In this document: positions 26,801 to 41,200 of the stretch, piece after piece
How the letters are laid out: each line of letters begins with the position of its first letter
Position numbering within the stretch: the stretch's first letter is position 1
NCBI GenBank assembly: GCA_963082875.1
Contig: OY720101.1
Coordinates: 5,580,001-5,644,000, forward strand
Reading direction: 5' to 3'
Length of the DNA stretch: 64,000 nucleotides
From: Corella eumyota
Taxonomy: Eukaryota; Chordata; Ascidiacea; Phlebobranchia; Corellidae
Program-made: the position numbers and the translations under genes
The notes under the pieces: generated by a model
Database searches by the model: none
What the model saw: only the letters and a program-made list of their open reading frames with translations
What the model was told of the DNA's origin: nothing

Positions 26801-29599
26801 AAATATCACGTGACCTAATTAAACCCAAAATAAAAATTACCTCAAACTTTTGTTTTACTAAAAATTTTCGCGAAATGTTTTATCTTGAATGTTAGTTAGG
26901 ACATTGTGCGTCCAATAAAATACAAAAATTTAGGTTTTGAGATTTCATAAATTTTTAATAAAAGTGTCATAACTTTTATGAATATTAATATTTTCGAAAA
27001 ATATTTTGTAAACACGGTAATTGGACCTGTGCGGTTCTAACACAACAATTATTTTTCGATTTAAAATTTTTTATTTTTTTTCAAAAAATTTGTATGCAAT
27101 ATCGTTGGCCAAAAATATCACGTGACCTAATGAAAACCAAAATAAAAATTACCTCAAACTTTTGTTTTACTGAAAATTTTGGCGAAATGTTTTATCTTGA
27201 ATGTTAGTTAGGCCAATGCGCGTCTAATAAAATACAAAATTTTAGGTTTTGAGATTTCATAAATTTTTAATAAAAGATTCATAACTTTTATGAATATTAA
27301 GATTTTCAAAAAATATTTTATAAACACGGTAATTGGACCTGTGCGGTTCTAACACAACAATTATTTTTCGATTTAAAATTTTTTATTTTTTTTCAAAAAA
27401 TTTGTATGCAATCTCATTGGCCAAAAATATCACGTGACCTAATTAAACCCAAAATAAAAATTATCTCAAATTTTTTGTTCTACTCAAAATTTTTGCAAAA
27501 TATTTTGTCTTGAATGTTAGTTAGGCCAATGCGCGCCTAATTAATTATAAAATTTCAGATTTTGAGATTTCATAAATTTTTAATAAAAGTTTCATAACTT
27601 TTATGAATATTAATATTTTCGAAAAATATTTTGTAAACACGGTAATTGGACCTGTGCGGTTCTAACACAACAATTATTTTTCGATTTAAAATTTTTTATT
27701 TTCTTTAAAAAAATTTGTATAAAATATCATTGGCCAAAAATATCACGTGACCTAATGAAAACCAAAATAAAAATTACCTCAAACCTTTGTTCTACTGAAA
27801 ATTTTCGCGAAATGTTTTATCTTGAATGTTAGTTAGGCCAATGCGCGTCTAATAAAATACAAAATTTTAGGTTTTGAGATTTCATAAATTTTTAATAAAA
27901 GTTTCATAACTTTTATGAATATTAATATTTTTGAAAAATATTTTGTAAACACGGTAATTGGACCTGTGCGGTTCTAACACAACAATTATTTTTCGATTTA
28001 AAATTTTTTATTTTTTTAAAAAAAATTTGTATGCAATATCATTGGCCAAAAATATCACGTGACCTAATTAAACCCAAAATAAAAATTACCTCACACTTTT
28101 GTTCTACTCAAAATTTTTGCAAAATATTTTATCTTGAATGTTAGTTAGGCCAATGCGCACCTAATTAATTATAAAATTTCAGATTTTGAGATTTCATAAA
28201 TTTTTAATAAAAGTTTCATAACTTTTATGAATATTAATATTTTCGAAAAATATTTTGTAAACACGGTAATTGGACCTGTGCGGTTCTAACACAACAATTA
28301 TTTTTCGATTTAAAATTTTTTATTTTCTTTAAAAAAATTTGTATGCAATATCATTGGCCAAAAATATCACGTGACCTAATGAAAACCAAAATAAAAATTA
28401 CCTCAAACTTTTGTTTTACTGAAAATTTTCGCGAAATGTTTTATCTTGAATGTTAGTTACGCCAATGCGCGTCTAATATAATACAAAATTTTAGGTTTTG
28501 AGATTTCATAAATTTTTAATAAAAGTTTCATAACTTTTATGAATATTAATATTTTCGAAAAATATTTTGTAAACACGGTAATTGGACCTGTGCGGTTCTA
28601 ACACAACAATTATTTTTCGATTTAAAATTTTTTATTTTTTTTCAAAAAATTTGTATGCAATATCGTTGGCCAAAAATATCACGTGACCTAATGAAAACCA
28701 AAATAAAAATTACCTCAAACTTTTGTTTTACTGAAAATTTTGGCGAAATGTTTTATCTTGAATGTTAGTTAGGCCAATGCGCGTCTAATAAAATACAAAA
28801 TTTTAGGTTTTGAGATTTCATAAATTTTTAATAAAAGATTCATAACTTTTATGAATATTAAGATTTTCAAAAAATATTTTATAAACACGGTAATTGGACC
28901 TGTGCGGTTCTAACACAACAATTATTTTTCGATTTAAAATTTTTTATTTTTTTTCAAAAAATTTGTATGCAATCTCATTGGCCAAAAATATCACGTGACC
29001 TAATTAAACCCAAAATAAAAATTATCTCAAACTTTTGTTCTACTCAAAATTTTTGCAAAATATTTTGTCTTGAATGTTAGTTAGGCCAATGCGCGCCTAA
29101 TTAATTATAAAATTTCAGATTTTGAGATTTCATAAATTTTTAATAAAAGTTTCATAACTTTTATGAATATTAATATTTTCGAAAAATATTTTGTAAACAC
29201 GGTAATTGGACCTGTGCGGTTCTAACACAACAATTATTTTTCGATTTAAAATTTTTTATTTTCTTTAAAAAAATTTGTATGCAATATCATTGGCCAAAAA
29301 TATCACGTGACCTAATGAAAACCAAAATAAAAATTACCTCAAACCTTTGTTCTACTGAAAATTTTCGCGAAATGTTTTATCTTGAATGTTAGTTAGGCCA
29401 ATGCGCGTCTAATAAAATACAAAATTTTAGGTTTTGAGATTTCATAAATTTTTAATAAAAGTTTCATAACTTTTATGAATATTAATATTTTTGAAAAATA
29501 TTTTGTAAACACGGTAATTGGACCTGTGCGGTTCTAACACAACAATTATTTTTCGATTTAAAATTTTTTATTTTTTTAAAAAAAATTTGTATGCAATAT

Positions 29600-32500
29600 C
29601 ATTGGCCAAAAATATCACGTGACCTAATTAAACCCAAAATAAAAATTACCTCACACTTTTGTTCTACTCAAAATTTTTGCAAAATATTTTATCTTGAATG
29701 TTAGTTAGGCCAATGCGCACCTAATTAATTATAAAATTTCAGATTTTGAGATTTCATAAATTTTTAATAAAAGTTTCATAACTTTTATGAATATTAATAT
29801 TTTCGAAAAATATTTTGTAAACACGGTAATTGGACCTGTGCGGTTCTAACACAACAATTATTTTTTGATTTAAAATTTTTTATTTTCTTTAAAAAAATTT
29901 GTATGCAATATCATTGGCCAAAAATATCACGTGACCTAATGAAAACCAAAATAAAAATTACCTCAAACCTTTGTTCTACTGAAAATTTTCGCGAAATTTT
30001 TTATCTTGAATGTTAGTTAGGCCAATGCGCGTCTAATAAAATACAAAATTTTAGGTTTTGAGATTTCATAAAATTTTAATTAAAGTTTCATAACTTTTAT
30101 GAATATTAATATTTTCGAAAAATATTTTGTAAACACGGTAATTGGACCTGTGCGGTTCTAACACAACAATTATTTTTCGATTTAAATTTTTTTTTTTAAA
30201 TTTGTATGCAATATCATTGGTCAAAAATATCACGTGACCTAATTAAACCCAAAATAAAATTACCTCAAACTTTTGTTTTACTAAAAATTTTCGCGAAATG
30301 TTTTATCTTGAATGTTAGTTAGGACATTGTGCGTCCAATAAAATACAAAATTTTAGGTTTTGAGATTTCATAAATTTTTAATAAAAGTGTCATAACTTTT
30401 ATGAATATTAATATTTTCGAAAAATATTTTGTAAACACGGTAATTGGACCTGTGCGGTTCTAACACAACAATTATTTTTCGATTTAAAATTTTTTATTTT
30501 TTTTCAAAAAATTTGTATGCGATGTCGTTGGCCAAAAATATCACGTGACCTAATGAAAACCAAAATAAAAATTACCTCAAACTTTTGTTTTACTGAAAAT
30601 TTTGGCGAAATGTTTTATCTTGAATGTTAGTTAGGCCAATGCGCGTCTAATAAAATACAAAATTTTAGGTTTTGAGATTTCATAAATTTTTAATAAAAGA
30701 TTCATAACTTTTATGAATATTAAGATTTTCAAAAAATATTTTATAAACACGGTAATTGGACCTGTGCGGTTCTAACACAACAATTATTTTTCGATTTAAA
30801 ATTTTTTATTTTTTTCAAAAAATTTGTATGCAATCTCATTGGCCAAAAATATCACGTGACCTAATTAAACCCAAAATAAAAATTATCTCAAACTTTTGTT
30901 CTACTCAAAATTTTCGCGAAAGTTTTATCTTGAATGTTAGTTAGGCCAATGCGCGCCTAATTAATTATAAAATTTCAGATTTTGAGATTTCATAAATTTT
31001 TAATAAAAGTTTCATAACTTTTATGAATATTAATATTTTCGAAAAATATTTTGTAAACACGGTAATTGGACCTGTGCGGTTCTAACACAACAATTATTTT
31101 TCGATTTAAAATTTTTTATTTTCTTTAAAAAAATTTGTATGCAATATCATTGGCCAAAAATATCACGTGACCTAATGAAAACCAAAATAAAAATTACCTC
31201 AAACCTTTGTTCTACTGAAAATTTTCGCGAAATGTTTTATCTTGAATGTTAGTTAGGCCAATGCGCGTCTAATAAAATACAAAATTTTAGGTTTTGAGAT
31301 TTCATAAATTTTTAATAAAAGTTTCATAACTTTTATGAATATTAATATTTTTGAAAAATATTTTGTAAACACGGTAATTGGACCTGTGCGGTTCTAACAC
31401 AACAATTATTTTTCGATTTAAAATTTTTTATTTTTTTAAAAAAAATTTGTATGCAATATCATTGGCCAAAAATATCACGTGACCTAATTAAACCCAAAAT
31501 AAAAATTACCTCACACTTTTGTTCTACTCAAAATTTTTGCAAAATATTTTATCTTGAATGTTAGTTAGGCCAATGCGCACCTAATTAATTACAAAATTTC
31601 AGATTTTGAGATTTCATAAATTTTTAATAAAAGTTTCATAACTTTTATGAATATTAATATTTTCGAAAAATATTTTGTAAACACGGTAATTGGACCTGTG
31701 CGGTTCTAACACAACAATTATTTTTCGATTTAAAATTTTTTATTTTCTTTAAAAAAATTTGTATGCAATATCATTGGCCAAAAATATCACGTGACCTAAT
31801 GAAAACCAAAATAAAAATTACCTCAAACTTTTGTTTTACTGAAAATTTTCGCGAAATGTTTTATCTTGAATGTTAGTTACGCCAATGCGCGTCTAATATA
31901 ATACAAAATTTTAGGTTTTGAGATTTCATAAATTTTTAATAAAAGTTTCATAACTTTTATGAATATTAATATTTTCGAAAAATATTTTGTAAACACGGTA
32001 ATTGGACCTGTGCGGTTCTAACACAACAATTATTTTTCGATTTAAAATTTTTAATTTTTCTTCAAAAAATTTGTATGCAATATCATTGGCCAAAAATATC
32101 ACGTGACCTAATTAAACCCAAAATAAAAATTACCTCAAACTTTTGTTTTACTGAAAATTTTCGCGAAATGTTTTATCTTGAATGTTAGTTAGGCCAATGC
32201 GCGTCTAATAAAATACAAAAATTTAGGTTTTGAGATTTCATAAATTTTTAATAAAAGTTTCATAACTTTTATGAATATTAATATTTTTAAAAAATATTAT
32301 GTAAACACGGTAACTTGACCTGTGCGGTTCTAACACAACAATTATTTTTCGATTTAAAATTTTTTATTTTTTAAAAAAAAATTTGTATGCAATCTCATTG
32401 GCCAAAAATATCACGTGACCTAATTAAACCCAAAATAAAAATTATCTCAAACTTTTGTTCTACTCAAAATTTTCGCGAAAGTTTTATCTTGAATGTTAGT

Positions 32501-34550
32501 TAGGCCAATGCGCGTCTAATAAAATACAAAATTTTAGGTTTTGAGATTTCATAAATTTTTAATTAAAGTTTCATAACTTTTATGAATATTAATATTTTCG
32601 AAAAATATTTTGTAAACACGGTAATTGGACCTGTGCGGTTCTAACACAACAATTATTTTTCGATTTAAATTTTTTTATTTTTTTTTTTAAATTTGTATGC
32701 AATATCATTGGCCAAAAATATCACGTGACCTAATTAAACCCAAAATAAAAATTACCTCAAACTTTTGTTTTACTAAAAATTTTCGCGAAATGTTTTATCT
32801 TGAATGTTAGTTAGGACATTGTGCGTCTAATAAAATACAAAATTTTAGGTTTTGAGATTTCATAAATTTTTAATAAAAGATTCATAACTTTTATGAATAT
32901 TAAGATTTTCAAAAAATATTTTATAAATACGGTAATTGGGCCTGTGCGGTTCTAACACAACAATTATTTTTCGATTTAAAATTTTTTATTTTTTTTCAAA
33001 AAATTTGTATGCAATCTCATTGGCCAAAAATATCACGTGACCTAATTAAACCCAAAATAAAAATTATCTCAAACTTTTGTTCTACTCAAAATTTTTGCAA
33101 AATATTTTATCTTGAATGTTAGTTAGGCCAATGCGCGCCTAATTAATTATAAAATTTCAGATTTTGAGATTTCATAAATTTTTAATAAAAGTTTCATAAC
33201 TTTTATGAATATTAATATTTTCGAAAAATATTTTGTAAACACGGTAATTGGACCTGTGCGGTTCTAACACAACAATTATTTTTCGATTTAAAATTTTTTA
33301 TTTTTTAAAAAAAAATTTGTATGCAATATCATTGGCCAAAAATATCACGTGACCTAATTAAACCCAAAATAAAAATTACCTCACACTTTTGTTTTACTGA
33401 AAATTTTCGCGAAATGTTTTATCTTGAATGTTAGTTACGCCAATGCGCGTCTAATATAATACAAAATTTTAGGTTTTGAGATTTCATAAATTTTTAATAA
33501 AAGTTTCATAACTTTTATGAATATTAATATTTTCGAAAAATATTTTGTAAACACGGTAATTGGACCTGTGCGGTTCTACCACAACAATTATTTTTCGATT
33601 TAAAATTTTTAATTTTTCTTCAAAAAATTTGTATGCAATATCATTGGCCAAAAATATCACGTGACCTAATTAAACCCAAAATAAAAATTACCTCAAATTT
33701 TTGTTTTACTGAAAATTTTCGCGAAATGTTTTATCTTGAATGTTAGTTAGGCCAATGCGCGTCTAATAAAATACAAAAATTTAGGTTTTGAGATTTCATA
33801 AATTTTTAATAAAAGTTTCATAACTTTTATGAATATTAATATTTTTGAAAAATATTATGTAAACACGGTAATTTGACCTGTGCGGTTCTAACACAACAAT
33901 TATTTTTCGATTTAAAATTTTTTATTTTTAAAAAAAAAATTTGTATGCAATCTCATTGGCCAAAAATATCACGTGACCTAATTAAACCCAAAATCAAAAT
34001 TATCTCAAACTTTTGTTCTACTCAAAATTTTTGCAAAATGTTTTATCTTGAATGTTAGTTAGGCAATTGCGCGCCTAATTAAATATAAAATTTCAGATTT
34101 TGAGATTTCATAAATTTTTAATAAAAGTTTCATAACTTTTATGAATATTAATATTTTCGAAAAATATTTTGTAAACACGGTAATTGGACCTGTGCGGTTC
34201 TCTAACACAAAAATTATTTTTCGATTTAAAATTTTTAATTTTTTTTTTTTATTTGTATGCAATATCATTGGCCAAAAATATCATGTGACCTAATTAAACC
34301 CAAAATAAAAATTACTTCAAATTTTTGTTTTACTGAAAATTTTCGCGAAATGTTTTATCTTGAATGTTAGTTAGGCCAATGCGCGTCTAATAAAATACAA
34401 AATTTTAGGTTTTGAGATTTCATAAATTTTTAATAAAAGTTTCATAACTTTTATAAATATTAATATTTTCAAAAAATATTTTGTAAACACGGTAATTGGA
34501 CCTGTGTGGTTCTAACACAACAATTATTTTTCGATTTAAAATTTTTTATT
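29600..34550 (+). repeat. Large satellite block, copy 1 of a 17,426-bp-spaced pair
   Basis: This segment of about 4.9 kb recurs at about 47,030-51,970 with a constant offset of 17,426 bp. Shared rare markers include GTAAACACGGTAACTTGACC (about 32,302), the TTTAATTTTTCTTCAAAAAA-type A/T tract (about 32,050), the GCAATTGCGCGCC variant near 34,063, and ATATCATGTGACC near 34,280. A few single-base differences exist, for example a one-base difference in an A run near 30,255, so the copies are not perfectly identical. On the right, the match stops near 34.55 kb. Confidence 0.75.
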
Positions 34551-37500
34551 TTTTTTCAAAAAATTTGTATGCAATATCGTTGGCCAAAAATATCACGTGA
34601 CCTAATGAAAACCAAAATAAAAATTACCTCAAACTTTTGTTTTACTGAAAATTTTGGCGCAATGTTTTATCTTGAATGTTAGTTAGGCCAATGCGCGTCT
34701 AATAAAATACAAAATTTTAGGTTTTGAGATTTCATAAATTTTTAATAAAAGATTCATAACTTTTATGAATATTAAGATTTTCAAAAAATATTTTATAAAC
34801 ACGGTAATTGGACCTGTGCGGTTCTAACACAACAATTATTTTTCGATTTAAAATTTTTTATTTTTTTTCAAAAAATTTGTATGCAATCTCATTGGCCAAA
34901 AATATCACGTGACCTAATTAAACCCAAAATAAAAATTATCTCAAACTTTTGTTCTACTCAAAATTTTTGCAAAATATTTTGTCTTGAATGTTAGTTAGGC
35001 CAATGCGCGCCTAATTAATTATAAAATTTCAGATTTTGAGATTTCATAAATTTTTAATAAAAGTTTCATAACTTTTATGAATATTAATATTTTCGAAAAA
35101 TATTTTGTAAACACGGTAATTGGACCTGTGCGGTTCTAACACAACAATTATTTTTTGATTTAAAATTTTTTATTTTCTTTAAAAAAATTTGTATGCAATA
35201 TCATTGGCCAAAAATATCACGTGACCTAATGAAAACCAAAATAAAAATTACCTCAAACCTTTGTTCTACTGAAAATTTTCGCGAAATGTTTTATCTTGAA
35301 TGTTAGTTAGGCCAATGCGCGTCTAATAAAATACAAAATTTTAGGTTTTGAGATTTCATAAAATTTTAATTAAAGTTTCATAACTTTTATGAATATTAAT
35401 ATTTTCGAAAAATATTTTGTAAACACGGTAATTGGACCTGTGCGGTTCTAACACAACAATTATTTTTCGATTTAAATTTTTTTTTTTAAATTTGTATGCA
35501 ATATCATTGGTCAAAAATATCACGTGACCTAATTAAACCCAAAATAAAAATTACCTCAAACTTTTGTTTTACTAAAAATTTTCGCGAAATGTTTTATCTT
35601 GAATGTTAGTTAGGACATTGTGCGTCCAATAAAATACAAAATTTTAGGTTTTGAGATTTCATAAATTTTTAATAAAAGTGTCATAACTTTTATGAATATT
35701 AATATTTTCGAAAAATATTTTGTAAACACGGTAATTGGACCTGTGCGGTTCTAACACAACAATTATTTTTCGATTTAAAATTTTTTATTTTTTTTCAAAA
35801 AATTTGTATGCAATATCGTTGGCCAAAAATATCACGTGACCTAATGAAAACCAAAATAAAAATTACCTCAAACTTTTGTTTTACTGAAAATTTTGGCGAA
35901 ATGTTTTATCTTGAATGTTAGTTAGGCCAATGCGCGTCTAATAAAATACAAAATTTTAGGTTTTGAGATTTCATAAATTTTTAATAAAAGATTCATAACT
36001 TTTATGAATATTAAGATTTTCAAAAGATATTTTATAAACACGGTAATTGGACCTGTGCGGTTCTAACACAACAATTATTTTTCGATTTAAAATTTTTTAT
36101 TTTTTTTCAAAAAATTTGTATGCAATCTCATTGGCCAAAAATATCACGTGACCTAATTAAACCCAAAATAAAAATTATCTCAAACTTTTGTTCTACTCAA
36201 AATTTTTGCAAAATATTTTGTCTTGAATGTTAGTTAGGCCAATGCGCGCCTAATTAATTATAAAATTTCAGATTTTGAGATTTCATAAATTTTTAATAAA
36301 AGTTTCATAACTTTTATGAATATTAATATTTTCGAAAAATATTTTGTAAACACGGTAATTGGACCTGTGCGGTTCTAACACAACAATTATTTTTCGATTT
36401 AAAATTTTTTATTTTTTAAAAAAAAATTTGTATGCAATATCATTGGCCAAAAATATCACGTGACCTAATGAAAACCAAAATAAAAATTACCTCAAACCTT
36501 TGTTCTACTGAAAATTTTCGCGAAATGTTTTATCTTGAATGTTAGTTAGGCCAATGCGCGTCTAATAAAATACAAAATTTTAGGTTTTGAGATTTCATAA
36601 ATTTTTAATAAAAGTTTCATAACTTTTATGAATATTAATATTTTTGAAAAATATTTTGTAAACACGGTAATTGGACCTGTGCGGTTCTAACACAACAATT
36701 ATTTTTCGATTTAAAATTTTTTATTTTTTTAAAAAAAATTTGTATGCAATATCATTGGCCAAAAATATCACGTGACCTAATTAAACCCAAAATAAAAATT
36801 ACCTCACACTTTTGTTCTACTCAAAATTTTTGCAAAATATTTTATCTTGAATGTTAGTTAGGCCAATGCGCACCTAATTAATTATAAAATTTCAGATTTT
36901 GAGATTTCATAAATTTTTAATAAAAGTTTCATAACTTTTATGAATATTAATATTTTCGAAAAATATTTTGTAAACACGGTAATTGGACCTGTGCGGTTCT
37001 AACACAACAATTATTTTTTGATTTAAAATTTTTTATTTTCTTTAAAAAAATTTGTATGCAATATCATTGGCCAAAAATATCACGTGACCTAATGAAAACC
37101 AAAATAAAAATTACCTCAAACTTTTGTTTTACTGAAAATTTTCGCGAAATGTTTTATCTTGAATGTTAGTTACGCCAATGCGCGTCTAATATAATACAAA
37201 ATTTTAGGTTTTGAGATTTCATAAATTTTTAATAAAAGTTTCATAACTTTTATGAATATTAATATTTTCGAAAAATATTTTGTAAACACGGTAATTGGAC
37301 CTGTGCGGTTCTAACACAACAATTATTTTTCGATTTAAAATTTTTTATTTTTTTTCAAAAAATTTGTATGCAATATTGTTGGCCAAAAATATCACGTGAC
37401 CTAATGAAAACCAAAATAAAAATTACCTCAAACTTTTGTTTTACTGAAAATTTTGGCGAAATGTTTTATCTTGAATGTTAGTTAGGCCAATGCGCGTCTA

Positions 37501-38254
37501 ATAAAATACAAAATTTTAGGTTTTGAGATTTCATAAATTTTTAATAAAAGATTCATAACTTTTATGAATATTAAGATTTTCAAAAAATATTTTATAAACA
37601 CGGTAATTGGACCTGTGCGGTTCTAACACAACAATTATTTTTCGATTTAAAATTTTTTATTTTTTTTCAAAAAATTTGTATGCAATCTCATTGGCCAAAA
37701 ATATCACGTGACCTAATTAAACCCAAAATAAAAATTATCTCAAACTTTTGTTCTACTCAAAATTTTTGCAAAATATTTTGTCTTGAATGTTAGTTAGGCC
37801 AATGCGCGCCTAATTAATTATAAAATTTCAGATTTTGAGATTTCATAAATTTTTAATAAAAGTTTCATAACTTTTATGAATATTAATATTTTCGAAAAAT
37901 ATTTTGTAAACACGGTAATTGGACCTGTGCGGTTCTAACACAACAATTATTTTTCGATTTAAAATTTTTTATTTTCTTTAAAAAAATTTGTATGCAATAT
38001 CATTGGCCAAAAATATCACGTGACCTAATGAAAACCAAAATAAAAATTACCTCAAACCTTTGTTCTACTGAAAATTTTCGCGAAATGTTTTATCTTGAAT
38101 GTTAGTTAGGCCAATGCGCGTCTAATAAAATACAAAATTTTAGGTTTTGAGATTTCATAAATTTTTAATAAAAGTTTCATAACTTTTATGAATATTAATA
38201 TTTTCGAAAAATATTTTGTAAACACGGTAATTGGACCTGTGCGGTTCTAACACA

Positions 38255-41200
38255 ACAAATATTTTTCGATTTAAAATTTTTTATTTTTTTAAAAAAAATT
38301 TGTATGCAATATCATTGGCCAAAAATATCACGTGACCTAATTAAACCCAAAATAAAAATTACCTCACACTTTTGTTCTACTCAAAATTTTTGCAAAATAT
38401 TTTATCTTGAATGTTAGTTAGGCCAATGCGCACCTAATTAATTATAAAATTTCAGATTTTGAGATTTCATAAATTTTTAATAAAAGTTTCATAACTTTTA
38501 TGAATATTAATATTTTCGAAAAATATTTTGTAAACACGGTAATTGGACCTGTGCGGTTCTAACACAACAATTATTTTTTGATTTAAAATTTTTTATTTTC
38601 TTTAAAAAAATTTGTATGCAATATCATTGGCCAAAAATATCACGTGACCTAATGAAAACCAAAATAAAAATTACCTCAAACCTTTGTTCTACTGAAAATT
38701 TTCGCGAAATTTTTTATCTTGAATGTTAGTTAGGCCAATGCGCGTCTAATAAAATACAAAATTTTAGGTTTTGAGATTTCATAAAATTTTAATTAAAGTT
38801 TCATAACTTTTATGAATATTAATATTTTCGAAAAATATTTTGTAAACACGGTAATTGGACCTGTGCGGTTCTAACACAACAATTATTTTTCGATTTAAAT
38901 TTTTTTTTTTAAATTTGTATGCAATATCATTGGTCAAAAATATCACGTGACCTAATTAAACCCAAAATAAAAATTACCTCAAACTTTTGTTTTACTAAAA
39001 ATTTTCGCGAAATGTTTTATCTTGAATGTTAGTTAGGACATTGTGCGTCCAATAAAATACAAAATTTTAGGTTTTGAGATTTCATAAATTTTTAATAAAA
39101 GTGTCATAACTTTTATGAATATTAATATTTTCGAAAAATATTTTGTAAACACGGTAATTGGACCTGTGCGGTTCTAACACAACAATTATTTTTCGATTTA
39201 AAATTTTTTATTTTTTTTCAAAAAATTTGTATGCAATATCGTTGGCCAAAAATATCACGTGACCTAATGAAAACCAAAATAAAAATTACCTCAAACTTTT
39301 GTTTTACTGAAAATTTTGGCGAAATGTTTTATCTTGAATGTTAGTTAGGCCAATGCGCGTCTAATAAAATACAAAATTTTAGGTTTTGAGATTTCATAAA
39401 TTTTTAATAAAAGATTCATAACTTTTATGAATATTAAGATTTTCAAAAAATATTTTATAAACACGGTAATTGGACCTGTGCGGTTCTAACACAACAATTA
39501 TTTTTCGATTTAAAATTTTTTATTTTTTTTCAAAAAATTTGTATGCAATCTCATTGGCCAAAAATATCACGTGACCTAATTAAACCCAAAATAAAAATTA
39601 TCTCAAACTTTTGTTCTACTCAAAATTTTTGCAAAATATTTTGTCTTGAATGTTAGTTAGGCCAATGCGCGCCTAATTAATTATAAAATTTCAGATTTTG
39701 AGATTTCATAAATTTTTAATAAAAGTTTCATAACTTTTATGAATATTAATATTTTCGAAAAATATTTTGTAAACACGGTAATTGGACCTGTGCGGTTCTA
39801 ACACAACAATTATTTTTCGATTTAAAATTTTTTATTTTCTTTAAAAAAATTTGTATGCAATATCATTGGCCAAAAATATCACGTGACCTAATGAAAACCA
39901 AAATAAAAATTACCTCAAACCTTTGTTCTACTGAAAATTTTCGCGAAATGTTTTATCTTGAATGCTAGTTAGGCCAATGCGCGTCTAATAAAATACAAAA
40001 TTTTAGGTTTTGAGATTTCATAAATTTTTAATAAAAGTTTCATAACTTTTATGAATATTAATATTTTTGAAAAATATTTTGCAAACACGGTAATTGGACC
40101 TGTGCGGTTCTAACACAACAATTATTTTTCGATTTAAAATTTTTTATTTTTTTAAAAAAAATTTGTATGCAATATCATTGGCCAAAAATATCACGTGACC
40201 TAATTAAACCCAAAATAAAAATTACCTCACACTTTTGTTCTACTCAAAATTTTTGCAAAATATTTTATCTTGAATGTTAGTTAGGCCAATGCGCACCTAA
40301 TTAATTATAAAATTTCAGATTTTGAGATTTCATAAATTTTTAATAAAAGTTTCATAACTTTTATGAATATTAATATTTTCGAAAAATATTTTGTAAACAC
40401 GGTAATTGGACCTGTGCGGTTCTAACACAACAATTATTTTTCGATTTAAAATTTTTAATTTTCTTTAAAAAAATTTGTATGCAATATCATTGGCCAAAAA
40501 TATCACGTGACCTAATGAAAACCAAAATAAAAATTACCTCAAACCTTTGTTCTACTGAAAATTTTCGCGAAATGTTTTATCTTGAATGTTAGTTAGGCCA
40601 ATGCGCGTCTAATTAAATACAAAATTTTAGGTTTTGAGATTTCATAAATTTTTAATAAAAGTTTCATAACTTTTATGAATATTAATATTTTCGAAAAATA
40701 TTTTGTAAACACGGTAATTGGACCTGTGCGGTTCTAACACAACAATTATTTTTCGATTTAAAATTTTTTATTTTTTTAAAAAAAATTTGTATGCAATATC
40801 ATTGGCCAAAAATATCACGTGACCTAATTAAACCCAAAATAAAAATTACCTCACACTTTTGTTCTACTCAAAATTTTTGCAAAATATTTTATCTTGAATG
40901 TTAGTTAGGCCAATGCGCACCTAATTAATTATAAAATTTCAGATTTTGAGATTTCATAAATTTTTAATAAAAGTTTCATAACTTTTATGAATATTAATAT
41001 TTTCGAAAAATATTTTGTAAACACGGTAATTGGACCTGTGCGGTTCTAACACAACAATTATTTTTTGATTTAAAATTTTTTATTTTCTTTAAAAAAATTT
41101 GTATGCAATATCATTGGCCAAAAATATCACGTGACCTAATGAAAACCAAAATAAAAATTACCTCAAACCTTTGTTCTACTGAAAATTTTCGCGAAATTTT